Shown here in pieces: positions 25,466 through 34,137 of a DNA stretch of 64,000 bases. Below the pieces are notes generated by a model that was not told the origin of the DNA, searched no databases, and worked only from the letters and a program-made list of their open reading frames with translations. This DNA is from Rhodoblastus sphagnicola. Its GTDB lineage: Bacteria; Pseudomonadota; Alphaproteobacteria; Rhizobiales; Beijerinckiaceae. The DNA is taken from assembly GCF_002937075.1 (NCBI RefSeq), contig NZ_NHSJ01000040.1, positions 1 to 64,000 on the forward strand. The letters are read 5' to 3'. Within the stretch, counting starts at the first letter, position 1. Every line of letters starts with the position of its first letter. The position numbers and the translations under genes were made by a program.

Positions 25466-25977
25466 TGCACCACCAGCGCCTTGATAATGAATCTCGAGAC
25501 GAGTCCCCCCGAGCGCGTCCGCACGCGTTCGCTGATGTCGGAGCGCAAATGCTCGAGACCGGAGACGCCCTGGATCTGTTCGAGCGTCAGCGTGCGAAGG
25601 AGAGCGAGAATGTCGGCGGAGATTTCCGCCACCAGCACGTCGCCGCGCGGCAGAGTCTTGCCCTCGAACAGGATCGCGCCTTCGATGCGCACCCAGACCT
25701 CGTGCGGCGAGGCGAGATTGGTCACCGCGGCCGGGATGTCCATCGACCCCATCTGCGCGACGGACACATCCTTCCCGTCGTCCTTCTTCTTTTCGCCTTG
25801 CGCGCTGTCCTTGGCGGCCGACGTGGTGTCGACCGGCTTGTTCATCGTGGCGAAGCCGCCGCCGACGCCGGCGGCGATCGCGCCGGCCACGACGAAGCCG
25901 ATGGCGTTCTGCGCCATGGACATGCCGCCCTTGCCCGTATCCTTCTCCGCCGGCTTGGCGGGTTTCTTCTCGGCCAT
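25462..25977 (-). CDS. fliL: Flagellar basal-body protein FliL
   Basis: The protein has 171 residues: a Lys/Pro-rich cytoplasmic start, one membrane helix (about 23-45), an Asp/Lys-rich linker and a periplasmic FliL domain ending in RSGGLVSRFIIKALVVQ, which fits the family (ending with F.L..). FliL surrounds the stator and supports torque. It overlaps fliP by four bases and follows flgH by 23 bases, the rhizobial order. Confidence 0.9.
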   Translation of the reverse strand: MAEKKPAKPAEKDTGKGGMSMAQNAIGFVVAGAIAAGVGGGFATMNKPVDTTSAAKDSAQGEKKKDDGKDVSVAQMGSMDIPAAVTNLASPHEVWVRIEGAILFEGKTLPRGDVLVAEISADILALLRTLTLEQIQGVSGLEHLRSDISERVRTRSGGLVSRFIIKALVVQ

Positions 25978-26000
25978 ACGCCTCTCCCGCTAAAGCTTGT

Positions 26001-26726
26001 CTAGAATGGTTTCGCCGCGTCGAAGATCTGCTGCCCCCAGGAGGGTTGCTGGACTTCGGTGATGCGTCCCTTGCCGCCGTAGGAAATGCGCGCCTCGGCG
26101 ATTTTCTCGTAGGAGATCATGTTGTTGCTGCTGATGTCGCGCGGCCGGACGATGCCGGCGATCTGCAACTGCCGCATCTCGAAATTGACCCGCACTTCCT
26201 GCGAGCCGTTGATCACCAGATTGCCATTGGGCAGCACGCGCGTGACCACCGCCGCCACCGACATCTGGATCTTCTCCGAACGGTCGATGGTGCCCTGTCC
26301 GTTCGAGGACGAGGATGCGTTGATGTCGGCGGCGGAGTTGACCTTGTGGGTGTTCGATCCCAGGCCGAAGGACCAGTCGAAGCTTCCGGTTTCCTGCGCC
26401 GTCTGCGAACGTCCGGAGGTGTTGCCGAAACTCGCCTTGTCATTGATGAAGATGCTGACGGTGATGACATCGCCGATCTTGGACGCGCGCGGGTCGGTGA
26501 ACAGGTTGGCGGCGCCGTCCTGGAACAGGGAGCTGCCGGTGTTGGCGCGGGGCATGTCGATGTTCAGCATGGCCGGATCGGTGCGCGCGGCGAAACCGCT
26601 GCCCACAGGAGACATGGACGGCTCCTGGAACAGGTCGGGTTTTCGCGCGCAACCGCTCGCCAGCGGCGCCAGCAGCGCAAGGACCAGGACGTGGGGGATG
26701 ACGCGGGGGATCATGGGATGAATCAC
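26001..26726 (-). CDS. flgH: Flagellar L-ring lipoprotein FlgH
   Basis: The protein has 241 residues. The signal peptide ends in a lipobox (LASGC, Cys26). The mature part has the FlgH features SLFQDGAANLFTDPRASKIGD, GDVITVSIFINDKASF and the C-terminal GIVRPRDISSNNMISYEKIA (motifs given in part). FlgH forms the outer-membrane L ring. Its start overlaps the motE stop by four bases. Confidence 0.95.
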   Translation of the reverse strand: MIHPMIPRVIPHVLVLALLAPLASGCARKPDLFQEPSMSPVGSGFAARTDPAMLNIDMPRANTGSSLFQDGAANLFTDPRASKIGDVITVSIFINDKASFGNTSGRSQTAQETGSFDWSFGLGSNTHKVNSAADINASSSSNGQGTIDRSEKIQMSVAAVVTRVLPNGNLVINGSQEVRVNFEMRQLQIAGIVRPRDISSNNMISYEKIAEARISYGGKGRITEVQQPSWGQQIFDAAKPF

Positions 26727-27349
26727 GATTTTTTCTCGTCGGATTTGGCGGCGGCGCCGGACAACAGATCGCTCAGCCGCGCGGCGCGCTCTGCGTTCAT
26801 TTGACCCATCACGGCGCTGGCGACCGCCGGCTTGAGTTTGAGCAGGATGGCCGTCGCGGAATCGTCGTCCATGGCGGAAATCTGGGCCGAGGCGGCTTCC
26901 GGATTCATCTTCGAATAGATCGCGATCAGGCTCCCGTTGGCGCGCGCCAGCAATTCCTCGCGCTTGTTCACCCAGTCGCGCACCTCGACCTCCTTGGCTT
27001 CGAGCTCCGCGATCTTGATCACCATCTGCGCCTGGAGCGTCTTGACCCGCTCCTCCTGCCAGGAAAGGCGCGTCGCGGCGGCGGAATTCGCGACCGCCGC
27101 GCAGAAGGTCTCGACGCCCTTCATGCCCTCGACCGCCGGCGGTTTCGCCATAGCGACCCCGGCCTTCTTGAGTTGCACTTTTCGCAGGCCGGGCATGTCC
27201 GGGTCGGTCTTTGGCGGATCTTTTTTTTGCTTTTCCTCGCCTTCGCCGCCGCCGCCGCCATGCTCGGCGGCGACCGCCGGCGGGCTCGCGCCCGCGAGGT
27301 AGCAGAACGCCAGGGAGAGCGGCAAAAAGATGTGAATCGCACGGTTCAT
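26723..27349 (-). CDS. motE: MotE-like periplasmic MotC chaperone
   Basis: The protein has 208 residues from MNRAIHIFLP. A signal peptide (1-28) is followed by a Gly/Glu/Lys-rich stretch, a coiled coil (about 90-150, with EVEVRDWVNKREELLAR) and a C-terminal MgtE-N-like segment (AQISAMDDDSATAILLKL). In Sinorhizobium meliloti, MotE is a periplasmic chaperone that MotC needs; the gene has the same place there, between flgI and flgH. The frame opens 12 codons earlier, but only this Met gives a proper signal. Confidence 0.85.
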   Translation of the reverse strand: MNRAIHIFLPLSLAFCYLAGASPPAVAAEHGGGGGEGEEKQKKDPPKTDPDMPGLRKVQLKKAGVAMAKPPAVEGMKGVETFCAAVANSAAATRLSWQEERVKTLQAQMVIKIAELEAKEVEVRDWVNKREELLARANGSLIAIYSKMNPEAASAQISAMDDDSATAILLKLKPAVASAVMGQMNAERAARLSDLLSGAAAKSDEKKS

Positions 27350-27371
27350 CGCGGGCCTTCCTTCGCCCGCA

Positions 27372-27391
27372 CTGTCGCCCGGCAAGCTTGC
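27372..27391 (-). promoter_or_regulatory. GCAAG-type motif before motE
   Basis: On the minus strand this reads GCAAGCTTGCCGGGCGACAG, similar to the element before flhA. It lies between flgI and motE, so there may be an internal promoter. The match is weaker than others. Confidence 0.35.
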
Positions 27392-27420
27392 GCCGCGCTG
27401 GCGCGGCGCGGCGGCGTTAA

Positions 27421-28533
27421 CTATTGGATAACGATGTCGGCCTGCAAGGCTCCGGCCGTCTTGATGGCCTGGAGAATCGCAATGATGCCCTGCGGCTTGA
27501 CGCCGATTTCGTTGAGGCCTTTGACCAGGCCGCGCAGACTGCGTCCGCCCACCATGGCCACGGAACCGCCGGCCTGGCTGGCGTCGATCTGCGTTTGCGG
27601 CGTCACCACGGTCTTGCCCCTCGACATGGGGCCGGGTTGCGACACCTTCGGCGTCTCGGTGACGCGCACGGTGAGCGCGCCCTGCGTGACCGCCACGGGC
27701 AGGATTTGCACGTCCTGGCCGATCACCACCGTGCCGGTGCGCGCATCGACGACGACGCGGGCCGGCGTGTCCGGCTCGACCATCAACTCACCGATCTCGG
27801 CGATGAAATGGGTGGCGCCGACGCCGGGCGGCTTCTCCAGAGTCACGGAATTGGGGCTGTCCTCGCGCGCCGCGCGGCGATGATAGGTCGCCCAACTGTA
27901 GGCGTTGATGGCGTCGGCGACGCGCACGGCGGTAGTGAAATCCGGATTGCGCAGCTCCAGGTTCATCGGCCCGTCCTGGCCCAGGCGGTTGAGGAGTTCG
28001 CGCTCGACACTGGCGCCATTGGGCACGCGGCCGGTGGTCGGCACGCCCTGCGTCAGGGTTTCCGCCTGGCCCTGCGCCGCGAAACCGGTCACCGCCACCG
28101 CGCCCTGCGCCACCGCGTAGACCTGTCCGTCGGCGCCGGTCAATGTGGTGAGAAGCAGCGTGCCGCCCATCAGAGAGGCGGCGTCGCCCAGCGACGAAAC
28201 CGTGACGTCCACGCGCGTTCCCTTCGCGGAGAACGGCGGCAGGTCCGAAGTCACCATCACCGCCGCGACATTGCGCGTGCGCAGGTTGGCGCCGCGCACA
28301 TTGACGCCCATGCGGTCCATCATCGCCTGCAAGGATTGGCCGGTGAACGGCGCGTTCTGCAAGGTGTCGCCGGTGCCCTGCAGGCCCACCACCAGGCCAT
28401 AGCCGACCAGCTGGTTGTCGCGAACCCCCTTGACCGACGCAACATCCTTGATGCGGACGGCGCCCTGCGCCGCGCAAAGCGAGACGCCGAGAAAAACCCC
28501 GATCGCCAGAAGAGCCGCGCCGAGAATTTTCAT
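27421..28533 (-). CDS. flgI: Flagellar P-ring protein FlgI
   Basis: The protein has 370 residues from MKILGAALLA, preceded by GGGTG. A signal peptide (1-23) is followed by the family pattern IKDVASVKGVRDNQLVGYGL, VGLQGTGDTLQNAPFT and a long conserved domain ending in GIIAILQAIKTAGALQADIV (in part). FlgI forms the periplasmic P ring. The alternative start at 28545 would overlap flgA by 11 bases; here one base separates the flgA stop from the ATG. Confidence 0.96.
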   Translation of the reverse strand: MKILGAALLAIGVFLGVSLCAAQGAVRIKDVASVKGVRDNQLVGYGLVVGLQGTGDTLQNAPFTGQSLQAMMDRMGVNVRGANLRTRNVAAVMVTSDLPPFSAKGTRVDVTVSSLGDAASLMGGTLLLTTLTGADGQVYAVAQGAVAVTGFAAQGQAETLTQGVPTTGRVPNGASVERELLNRLGQDGPMNLELRNPDFTTAVRVADAINAYSWATYHRRAAREDSPNSVTLEKPPGVGATHFIAEIGELMVEPDTPARVVVDARTGTVVIGQDVQILPVAVTQGALTVRVTETPKVSQPGPMSRGKTVVTPQTQIDASQAGGSVAMVGGRSLRGLVKGLNEIGVKPQGIIAILQAIKTAGALQADIVIQ

Positions 28534-28534
28534 G

Positions 28535-29014
28535 TCACCCGCCATTCACCAGCACCGTTCCGTCCGCCTGGATGGCGCCGGTCACGATGACTCCACTTTC
28601 GATATTGCGCACCTGCACGACCTGGCCGACATAGCCGTTCTGCAAAGCCTGCGCGTTGGTGACGATGTTGAGGCCGTCCTTCTGGTACACGAGCTGAACC
28701 AGACCCCCCATCGACACCGCGCGCGGCTCCTCGACGGCGATGGCGGGAATCGCCCGCCCCGGAAGCAGCGTGCGCCGCGCCGCCTTGCCGACGATATCGG
28801 CGCGTTCCCGCAGCACGCCGGAGAGATCGCCGTCCGGCTCCGGCGCATCGTTCAGCATGGCGTCGGTGATTCGGTCGCCGGGATAGATCACCTGCGCCGG
28901 GACGACGATCTCGCGCGAACCGGCGCGCGCCGGCCCCGCAACGATAAGCGCCGCCGCAAGGGTCGCGACAACAACCGCGACACAAGCCGGCCACATCCGC
29001 GCCAATCTTTGCAT
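28535..29014 (-). CDS. flgA: P-ring assembly chaperone FlgA
   Basis: The protein has 159 residues from MQRLARMWPA; an in-frame TTG at 29023 overlaps the flgG stop, but the ATG has the better AGGA spacing. A signal peptide (1-31) precedes a SAF/ChapFlgA domain (VVPAQVIYPGDRITDAML; GRAIPAIAVEEPRAV; NALQNGYVGQVVQVRN-like). FlgA helps FlgI polymerise around the rod. It lies between flgG and flgI, as in other rhizobia. Confidence 0.92.
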   Translation of the reverse strand: MQRLARMWPACVAVVVATLAAALIVAGPARAGSREIVVPAQVIYPGDRITDAMLNDAPEPDGDLSGVLRERADIVGKAARRTLLPGRAIPAIAVEEPRAVSMGGLVQLVYQKDGLNIVTNAQALQNGYVGQVVQVRNIESGVIVTGAIQADGTVLVNGG

Positions 29015-29019
29015 AACGC

Positions 29020-29808
29020 TCAAGTCCTCATATTGGAGAGGGTTCCGGCCATCGAGCTGGCGGCTTCCATCACCTTCGAATTCATCTCGTAGGCGCGCTG
29101 CGCCTGGATCATGGTGGCGATTTCCGACACGGGATCGACGTTGGACGCTTCGAGATAGCCTTGCTTGATCTTGCCGATGCCGGGATCGCCGGGCACGCCG
29201 GTCACCGCCTGGCCCGACGCCGCCGTGGGCTCGAACAGGTTGCTGCCCAGCGCCATCAGGCCGGCCTCGTTGACGAAGGTCGCCAGCGTCAACTGGCCGA
29301 TCTGCTGCGGCGTGGTCGTGCCGCCGATCGTCGCGGAGACGACGCCGGTTTCGCTGACCGTGATCGCTGTCGTATTGTTCGGCACCACCATGGCCGGCAT
29401 GACCGGATAGCCGTCGGTGTTGACGATCTGGCTGGTGGCGTTGGTCGAGAACGAGCCCGCCCGGGTGTAAAGCGTTTCGCCGCTCGGCGACTGCACCTGG
29501 AACCAGCCCCGGCCGGAAATGGCGATATCGAGCTGGTTGTTGGTGCTGGTCATCGAGCCCTGGATCTCCAGCGGCCGGATCGCCGCCGTGCGCACGCCCA
29601 GACCGATCTGCGCGCCTTCCGGCACCACCGAACTGGCGCCGCGATTGGCGACGCCCTGGATGCGCTCGGCCTGGTAGATCAGATCGGTGAATTCAGCGCG
29701 CGACCTCTTGAACGCGGTCGTGTTGATGTTGGCGATGTTGTTGGCGATAACTTCCAGATTCTGGTTCTGGGCGTTCATGCCGGTGGCGGAGATGACAAGC
29801 GCGCGCAT
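29020..29808 (-). CDS. flgG: Flagellar distal rod protein FlgG
   Basis: The protein has 262 residues, the usual FlgG length. It starts with [20 protein letters not shown], typical for distal rod proteins, contains [18 protein letters not shown] and the core [15 protein letters not shown], and ends with the [18 protein letters not shown] motif. It is exported through the flagellar gate and builds the distal rod. It follows fliE by ten bases. Confidence 0.97.
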   Translation of the reverse strand: MRALVISATGMNAQNQNLEVIANNIANINTTAFKRSRAEFTDLIYQAERIQGVANRGASSVVPEGAQIGLGVRTAAIRPLEIQGSMTSTNNQLDIAISGRGWFQVQSPSGETLYTRAGSFSTNATSQIVNTDGYPVMPAMVVPNNTTAITVSETGVVSATIGGTTTPQQIGQLTLATFVNEAGLMALGSNLFEPTAASGQAVTGVPGDPGIGKIKQGYLEASNVDPVSEIATMIQAQRAYEMNSKVMEAASSMAGTLSNMRT

Positions 29809-29818
29809 GAGTTAACCC

Positions 29819-30130
29819 TTAAATCTGCATCTGGCTGATCTGCTGATAGGCGGAGATCGCCTTGTCGCGGATGGCGAGGCTGGTCTGCAACGTGCGTTCG
29901 GCGCTCATCACGCTTTCGGTCACCTGCTGGACGCTGGCCTTGCCTTCCAGGCCCGCCATCGAGGTGGTCTCGGCGGTCTTCAGCGTCTTGATCGCGTCGC
30001 TGGCCGCGCTCGCGAGCGCCTGGCCGAAATCGGCGCCCGCGGTCGCGGTCGCGGTCGAGGCCGCGGCGGGGGAAGCGCCGGTGACGCCGCGCGCGACGTC
30101 GAGGGCGAGGGGAAGTATGGCTGCGATCAT
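29819..30130 (-). CDS. fliE: Flagellar hook-basal-body protein FliE
   Basis: The protein has 103 residues, the normal FliE size. It has an Ala/Thr-rich start and a C-terminal helical domain with VQQVTESVMSAERTLQTSLA and ISAYQQISQMQI. FliE joins the MS ring to the rod. It starts just after the flgC stop (one-base gap). Confidence 0.95.
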   Translation of the reverse strand: MIAAILPLALDVARGVTGASPAAASTATATAGADFGQALASAASDAIKTLKTAETTSMAGLEGKASVQQVTESVMSAERTLQTSLAIRDKAISAYQQISQMQI

Positions 30131-30131
30131 G

Positions 30132-30551
30132 TCAGGTCCTCATGAGATCGATGGTTTCGCTCAGCATCTGGCGCGACTGCTTCACGACTTGCAGATTGGC
30201 TTCGTAGGAGCGGTTGGCCTCGCGCATGTCGGCAAGCTCGAACAGCATGTCGACATTGGGCATTTTCACGTCGCCATTGGCGTCGGCGGCGGGATTGCCG
30301 GGCAGGTGGTCGACGCGGAACGGCGTTTTGTCCACGCCGATGGATTTCACCTGCACGAGATTTTCTCCGCTGGCGCGGTCGAATTCGGTCTCGAAGGTGA
30401 TCGTCTTGCGCGCATAGGGATCGGCGCCGCCGGTCGCCCCGGTGGACTGCGCATTGGCGATGTTTTCGGAGACGACGCGCAGGCGCGTCGATTGGCTTTG
30501 CATGCCGGAGCCGGCGATGCGCAACGAGGAAACGAGAGGATCAATCGCCAT
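30132..30551 (-). CDS. flgC: Flagellar proximal rod protein FlgC
   Basis: The protein has 139 residues from [10 protein letters not shown]; the frame is open for 215 codons upstream over flgB, but this is the family start. Motifs: [30 protein letters not shown] and the C-terminal [20 protein letters not shown]-like segment ([20 protein letters not shown]). It forms the rod with FlgB and FlgF. Two bases separate it from flgB. Confidence 0.95.
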   Translation of the reverse strand: MAIDPLVSSLRIAGSGMQSQSTRLRVVSENIANAQSTGATGGADPYARKTITFETEFDRASGENLVQVKSIGVDKTPFRVDHLPGNPAADANGDVKMPNVDMLFELADMREANRSYEANLQVVKQSRQMLSETIDLMRT

Positions 30552-30553
30552 GG

Positions 30554-30934
30554 TCAGGCCTTCACCGAATTCATCAGCATCTGGTGGAACGAGCGGACTA
30601 CGGCCACGTCCAGCGCATGGGCGCTTCCGACCTCGCCGGCCTTGAGCATTTCCTGTTCGAGATTGACGGAATTGCCCGAATAGACCACGTCCCAGGACTC
30701 GCTGGGTTTGACGCGGGATTTCGATCCCGCCAGGGCGTCCGGCTGGATGTGGCCGGGCGCCGTCCTGGCCATCGGCAACTGAAGATGCGACAGCACCGAG
30801 GAAAACGGCGTCACGTCCTGGGCGTTGTAGCCCGGCGTGTTCGCGTTTGCGACATTCGACGCGATGGTCGTCTCCCGCGCCGAGAGCCAGCTCGCCCTTT
30901 GCGAAGCCAGCGAAAACACCGCCAGGGTCTCCAC
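30554..30934 (-). CDS. flgB: Flagellar proximal rod protein FlgB
   Basis: The protein has 126 residues with the FlgB/FlgC-type start ([34 protein letters not shown]) and a helical end. It is the first gene of the flgB-flgC-fliE-flgG-flgA-flgI-motE-flgH-fliL-fliP operon. The GCAAG motif lies 37-60 bases upstream. Confidence 0.95.
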   Translation of the reverse strand: METLAVFSLASQRASWLSARETTIASNVANANTPGYNAQDVTPFSSVLSHLQLPMARTAPGHIQPDALAGSKSRVKPSESWDVVYSGNSVNLEQEMLKAGEVGSAHALDVAVVRSFHQMLMNSVKA

Positions 30935-30970
30935 GGGTCCAACTCCTGTGTTTGTTTGTGAGGCTTAACA

Positions 30971-30994
30971 GAAGATTAGACGCGCAATCTTGCC
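30971..30994 (-). promoter_or_regulatory. GCAAG-type flagellar upstream motif before flgB
   Basis: On the minus strand this contains GGCAAGATTGCGCGTCTAAT followed by CTTC. It shares GGCAAG, TT, CGCG and CTA with the flagellin copy and CGTC with the flhA copy. Confidence 0.6.
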
Positions 30995-32242
30995 TCAGGC
31001 TGGCCCAGTAGCCTGATCGCCAAGATGCTGATCGCGCGGCTGCTCCCGCGCCCCGACCATGCGGCTGAAGGCGTCGAACAGCCGACGCATGTGCGCCGAT
31101 TTGTAGGGAAAGGTGATGGGGCAATCGAGATCGTGCGCGATCATCGCCGTCCCGATCTCGAAGATCAGCAGGCGACCGTCGTCGGTCTCCGCGCAATCGA
31201 TCTGAAAGTAGTCGAGGCCGAGGCGCCGCTTGAGGCCGTCGAGCGCGCCGGCGTGACGCCGCGCGAATGTGGCGAACTCGCGCATGAAAGCCTCTTCCTC
31301 CGCGCGATTTTCGGCGCTGTAGAGCATGTCGGCGTTGAGATAATGCACCATCCAGCGCGACGAGACCGCATAGTGGATGGGCAAGGCTTCCCCGGCGATG
31401 AAGGCGATACGGATCTTGCGGTACCTGCCGTCTGCGCCCACGTAATCGACGAAGGGCGCGACATAGAATTCATCGACCTGATGCGCGCGCAGATAGGCCT
31501 TGAGTTCAACCGCGTTGGCGATCTGTTCGAGTTCCTCGCCCGCATGGGAATCGACGGGCCGGACGATGATCGGAAACGAATCGGTCTCCGCGGCGAGCCC
31601 CTCGCGGGTCACGCGGCGATTCTCGGGGAACGACACGCCATCGAGATCGCGCAGCAGGCGCCAGGCGCCATCGCGGGTCAGACGCGCGATCGCCGCGGGA
31701 TTGTTCAGGATGGGGCGCGGCCAACGCGGGGCCGCCTCGTCGATCAGAGCGAGGATTTTTTGATTGGCGCGGGATTCCGCGACGGCGACGAAGGCGATGT
31801 CGTGCGGGGGCGGCGCAATGAGGTCCGCCTCGCTCTGGACATAGAGGAAATCGAGATTGACGCCTGAGCCTTCGAGCAGGAATTCCACCGGCGCGTTCGC
31901 CATGAAATCGCCGGGCGCCAGCAGCGCCAGCAGGCGCGGCGCGCCGGGGATCGTCTCGTTCTGCGCGAACAGGTTGCGCCGTTCAAGCGCCGCCCGCTGC
32001 AAGCGCATCCGCGCAGCCGGCGAGCCGCGCAATTGCTCCACCGTCGACAAATCCATCAGCGCATTGGCGTCGTCTGGATTCGCCGCGATGCGCGCCTGAA
32101 GCGCTTGCGCGAAGGGCGCGAGCGATTCGCCGCGCATGGCGCGACGCGTCAGCCCGGCGAGACCGATCAGCGGTGGTTCGGTCAGGCCGACCGCCCCGGG
32201 AAGAGAGTCTTGGCGGGGAAGGGCGGACAGCATTTTCGACAT
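30995..32242 (-). CDS. ATP-grasp-like protein between cheR and flgB
   Basis: The protein has 415 residues from [10 protein letters not shown]. Residues 1-110 are helical and TPR-like ([18 protein letters not shown]). Residues about 120-400 resemble an ATP-grasp enzyme: [40 protein letters not shown], and [20 protein letters not shown] with FEIGTAM as a metal-binding end. ATP-grasp enzymes form amide or ester bonds with an acyl phosphate intermediate, so this could modify a protein or make a small peptide. Neighbours: cheR 47 bases upstream, flgB 60 bases downstream. Its substrate is unknown. Confidence 0.7.
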   Translation of the reverse strand: MSKMLSALPRQDSLPGAVGLTEPPLIGLAGLTRRAMRGESLAPFAQALQARIAANPDDANALMDLSTVEQLRGSPAARMRLQRAALERRNLFAQNETIPGAPRLLALLAPGDFMANAPVEFLLEGSGVNLDFLYVQSEADLIAPPPHDIAFVAVAESRANQKILALIDEAAPRWPRPILNNPAAIARLTRDGAWRLLRDLDGVSFPENRRVTREGLAAETDSFPIIVRPVDSHAGEELEQIANAVELKAYLRAHQVDEFYVAPFVDYVGADGRYRKIRIAFIAGEALPIHYAVSSRWMVHYLNADMLYSAENRAEEEAFMREFATFARRHAGALDGLKRRLGLDYFQIDCAETDDGRLLIFEIGTAMIAHDLDCPITFPYKSAHMRRLFDAFSRMVGAREQPRDQHLGDQATGPA

Positions 32243-32289
32243 GACGAGGCTCCAGGGACGGGCCTCCGACCGGCGCGGCGCCCAAAACC

Positions 32290-33159
32290 CTATTTTGCCG
32301 CGCGGGCTTGCTCCAGGCTGGCGCCGCCGCGCGCAGCCTCGTGATTCGATGTCGCGGCGCGCCGCGTGAGGATGACGCGATTGTCCGAATGCGGCTTGAA
32401 TTCGGAGGAATAGCCGATCACGCTCTCCGCAGCGCCCAGCACCAGGAAGCCGTCCGGCGCCAGCCTTTGCGCCATGCGATTGAGCACGTCGCGTTTCTGA
32501 TCCGGAGCGAAATAGATCAGCACATTGCGACAAAAGATCACGTCGAACTGGCCGAGTTGGGAAAAGTCGGACATCAGATTCTGCTGGCGGAAATCCACGC
32601 GCGCGCGGATGTTCTGGTTGATCACCCAATTGTCCTTGCGCTTGGCGAAATAGCGCACGAGATGCTGCGCGGGCAGGCCGCGCTGCGCCTCGAAATGGGT
32701 GTAGACGCCGTCCTTGGCTTTCTTCAGCACGGATTCGGCGATGTCGGTGGCGATGATGTCCACCGTCCATCCGGCCATCGTGCGCGCCTCCTCGTCAATG
32801 ATCATGGCGAGGGAATAGGGCTCCTGACCTGTCGAGCAGGCCGCCGACCAGATCCGCAGCTTGCGCTGCCGCGCCCGGATTTTTACCAGTTCCGGCAGGA
32901 TGGCGCTGCGGAAGCCTTCAAACGGCTGACGATCGCGGAAAAAGAAGGTCTCGTTGACCGTCATGGCCTCGATGACCTTCTTGGCGAGCGCCTTGTCGGT
33001 CTCGATCATGATGACGAGTTCGCCGAGATCGCTCAGGCCCGCCTGCTCGATCACCGGCGTCAGCCGCGCCTCGACAAGATATTTTTTCTCCTTGTCGAGC
33101 GACAGGCCGGAGGATTTCAACAGAAAGGCTTGCAGGGCCGAAAACGCTTGTTGGGACAT
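32290..33159 (-). CDS. cheR: Chemotaxis protein methyltransferase CheR
   Basis: The protein has 289 residues from MSQQAFSALQ; the in-frame TTG six bases upstream is less likely. It has the helical N-terminal domain and the SAM-binding domain: NETFFFRDRQPFEGFR, RIWSAACSTGQEPYSLAMII, FDVIFCRNVLIYF and GFLVLGAAESV. It methylates glutamates of chemoreceptors. It follows cheY and belongs to the cheA operon. Confidence 0.96.
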   Translation of the reverse strand: MSQQAFSALQAFLLKSSGLSLDKEKKYLVEARLTPVIEQAGLSDLGELVIMIETDKALAKKVIEAMTVNETFFFRDRQPFEGFRSAILPELVKIRARQRKLRIWSAACSTGQEPYSLAMIIDEEARTMAGWTVDIIATDIAESVLKKAKDGVYTHFEAQRGLPAQHLVRYFAKRKDNWVINQNIRARVDFRQQNLMSDFSQLGQFDVIFCRNVLIYFAPDQKRDVLNRMAQRLAPDGFLVLGAAESVIGYSSEFKPHSDNRVILTRRAATSNHEAARGGASLEQARAAK

Positions 33160-33193
33160 GGACAAAACTCAAACTCGAGACGCACCAACTTAA

Positions 33194-33230
33194 GCGAACC
33201 CATCATCAAGAACGCGACCGATGGGTTCGC
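33194..33230 (-). terminator. Hairpin between cheY and cheR
   Basis: GCGAACCCATC and GATGGGTTCGC form an 11-base stem with a 15-base loop in the 84-base gap. No T-run follows on the minus strand, so it may attenuate or stabilise the messenger rather than end it. Confidence 0.5.
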
Positions 33231-33243
33231 CCACTTTTCGACT

Positions 33244-33609
<366 letters not shown>

Positions 33610-33648
33610 CGTTCACTCCATTGCGCTTTTCGGATTTTCGTCTTGCCT

Positions 33649-34137
33649 TCAGATTTTCTCCTCGGAGAAGTCGAACACCGCGTCGACGTTGAGCAGGGGC
33701 AGGATCTGCCCGCCGACACGATTGTAGCCAGAGGCGAATCGCGCCCGTCGCCTGCCGATATGCGGCGGCGGCGCGATGGAATTGTCCGCCGTCAGCGTCA
33801 GCACGTCGCCCACCTCATCCACGAGAAGCGCGAAGGATTCCTTGTGATGTTCGATGCCGATGGCGAGGCTGCCCGACCCCCCCGCCTCCGGCTCCAGGCC
33901 GAGGCGGCGGCGCAGGCTGACCGCCGTGACGATCTTGCCGCGCAGGTTGACCAGCCCGACAATGTCGGGCGGCCCTCCCGGCGCGGGCGTCACCGAGCCG
34001 ATGCGGAAGATAGTCTGGACCTTGGTCACCGGCAGCCCGAATGTGTCGCCGGCAACCTTGATGGAGAAGTATCCGTCCAGCGCGTTGCCCGCGGTCTGAA
34101 GGGTTTCGCGGATCACTTTCGAGGGTTCGTAGCTCAT
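33649..34137 (-). CDS. cheW: Chemotaxis adaptor CheW
   Basis: The protein has 162 residues with one CheW domain: FSIKVAGDTFGLPVTKVQTI, PDIVGLVNLRGKIVTAVSLR and SFALLVDEVGDVLTLTAD. It joins receptors to CheA. It overlaps cheA by four bases. The order cheA-cheW-cheY-cheR is conserved in Rhizobiales. Confidence 0.95.
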   Translation of the reverse strand: MSYEPSKVIRETLQTAGNALDGYFSIKVAGDTFGLPVTKVQTIFRIGSVTPAPGGPPDIVGLVNLRGKIVTAVSLRRRLGLEPEAGGSGSLAIGIEHHKESFALLVDEVGDVLTLTADNSIAPPPHIGRRRARFASGYNRVGGQILPLLNVDAVFDFSEEKI

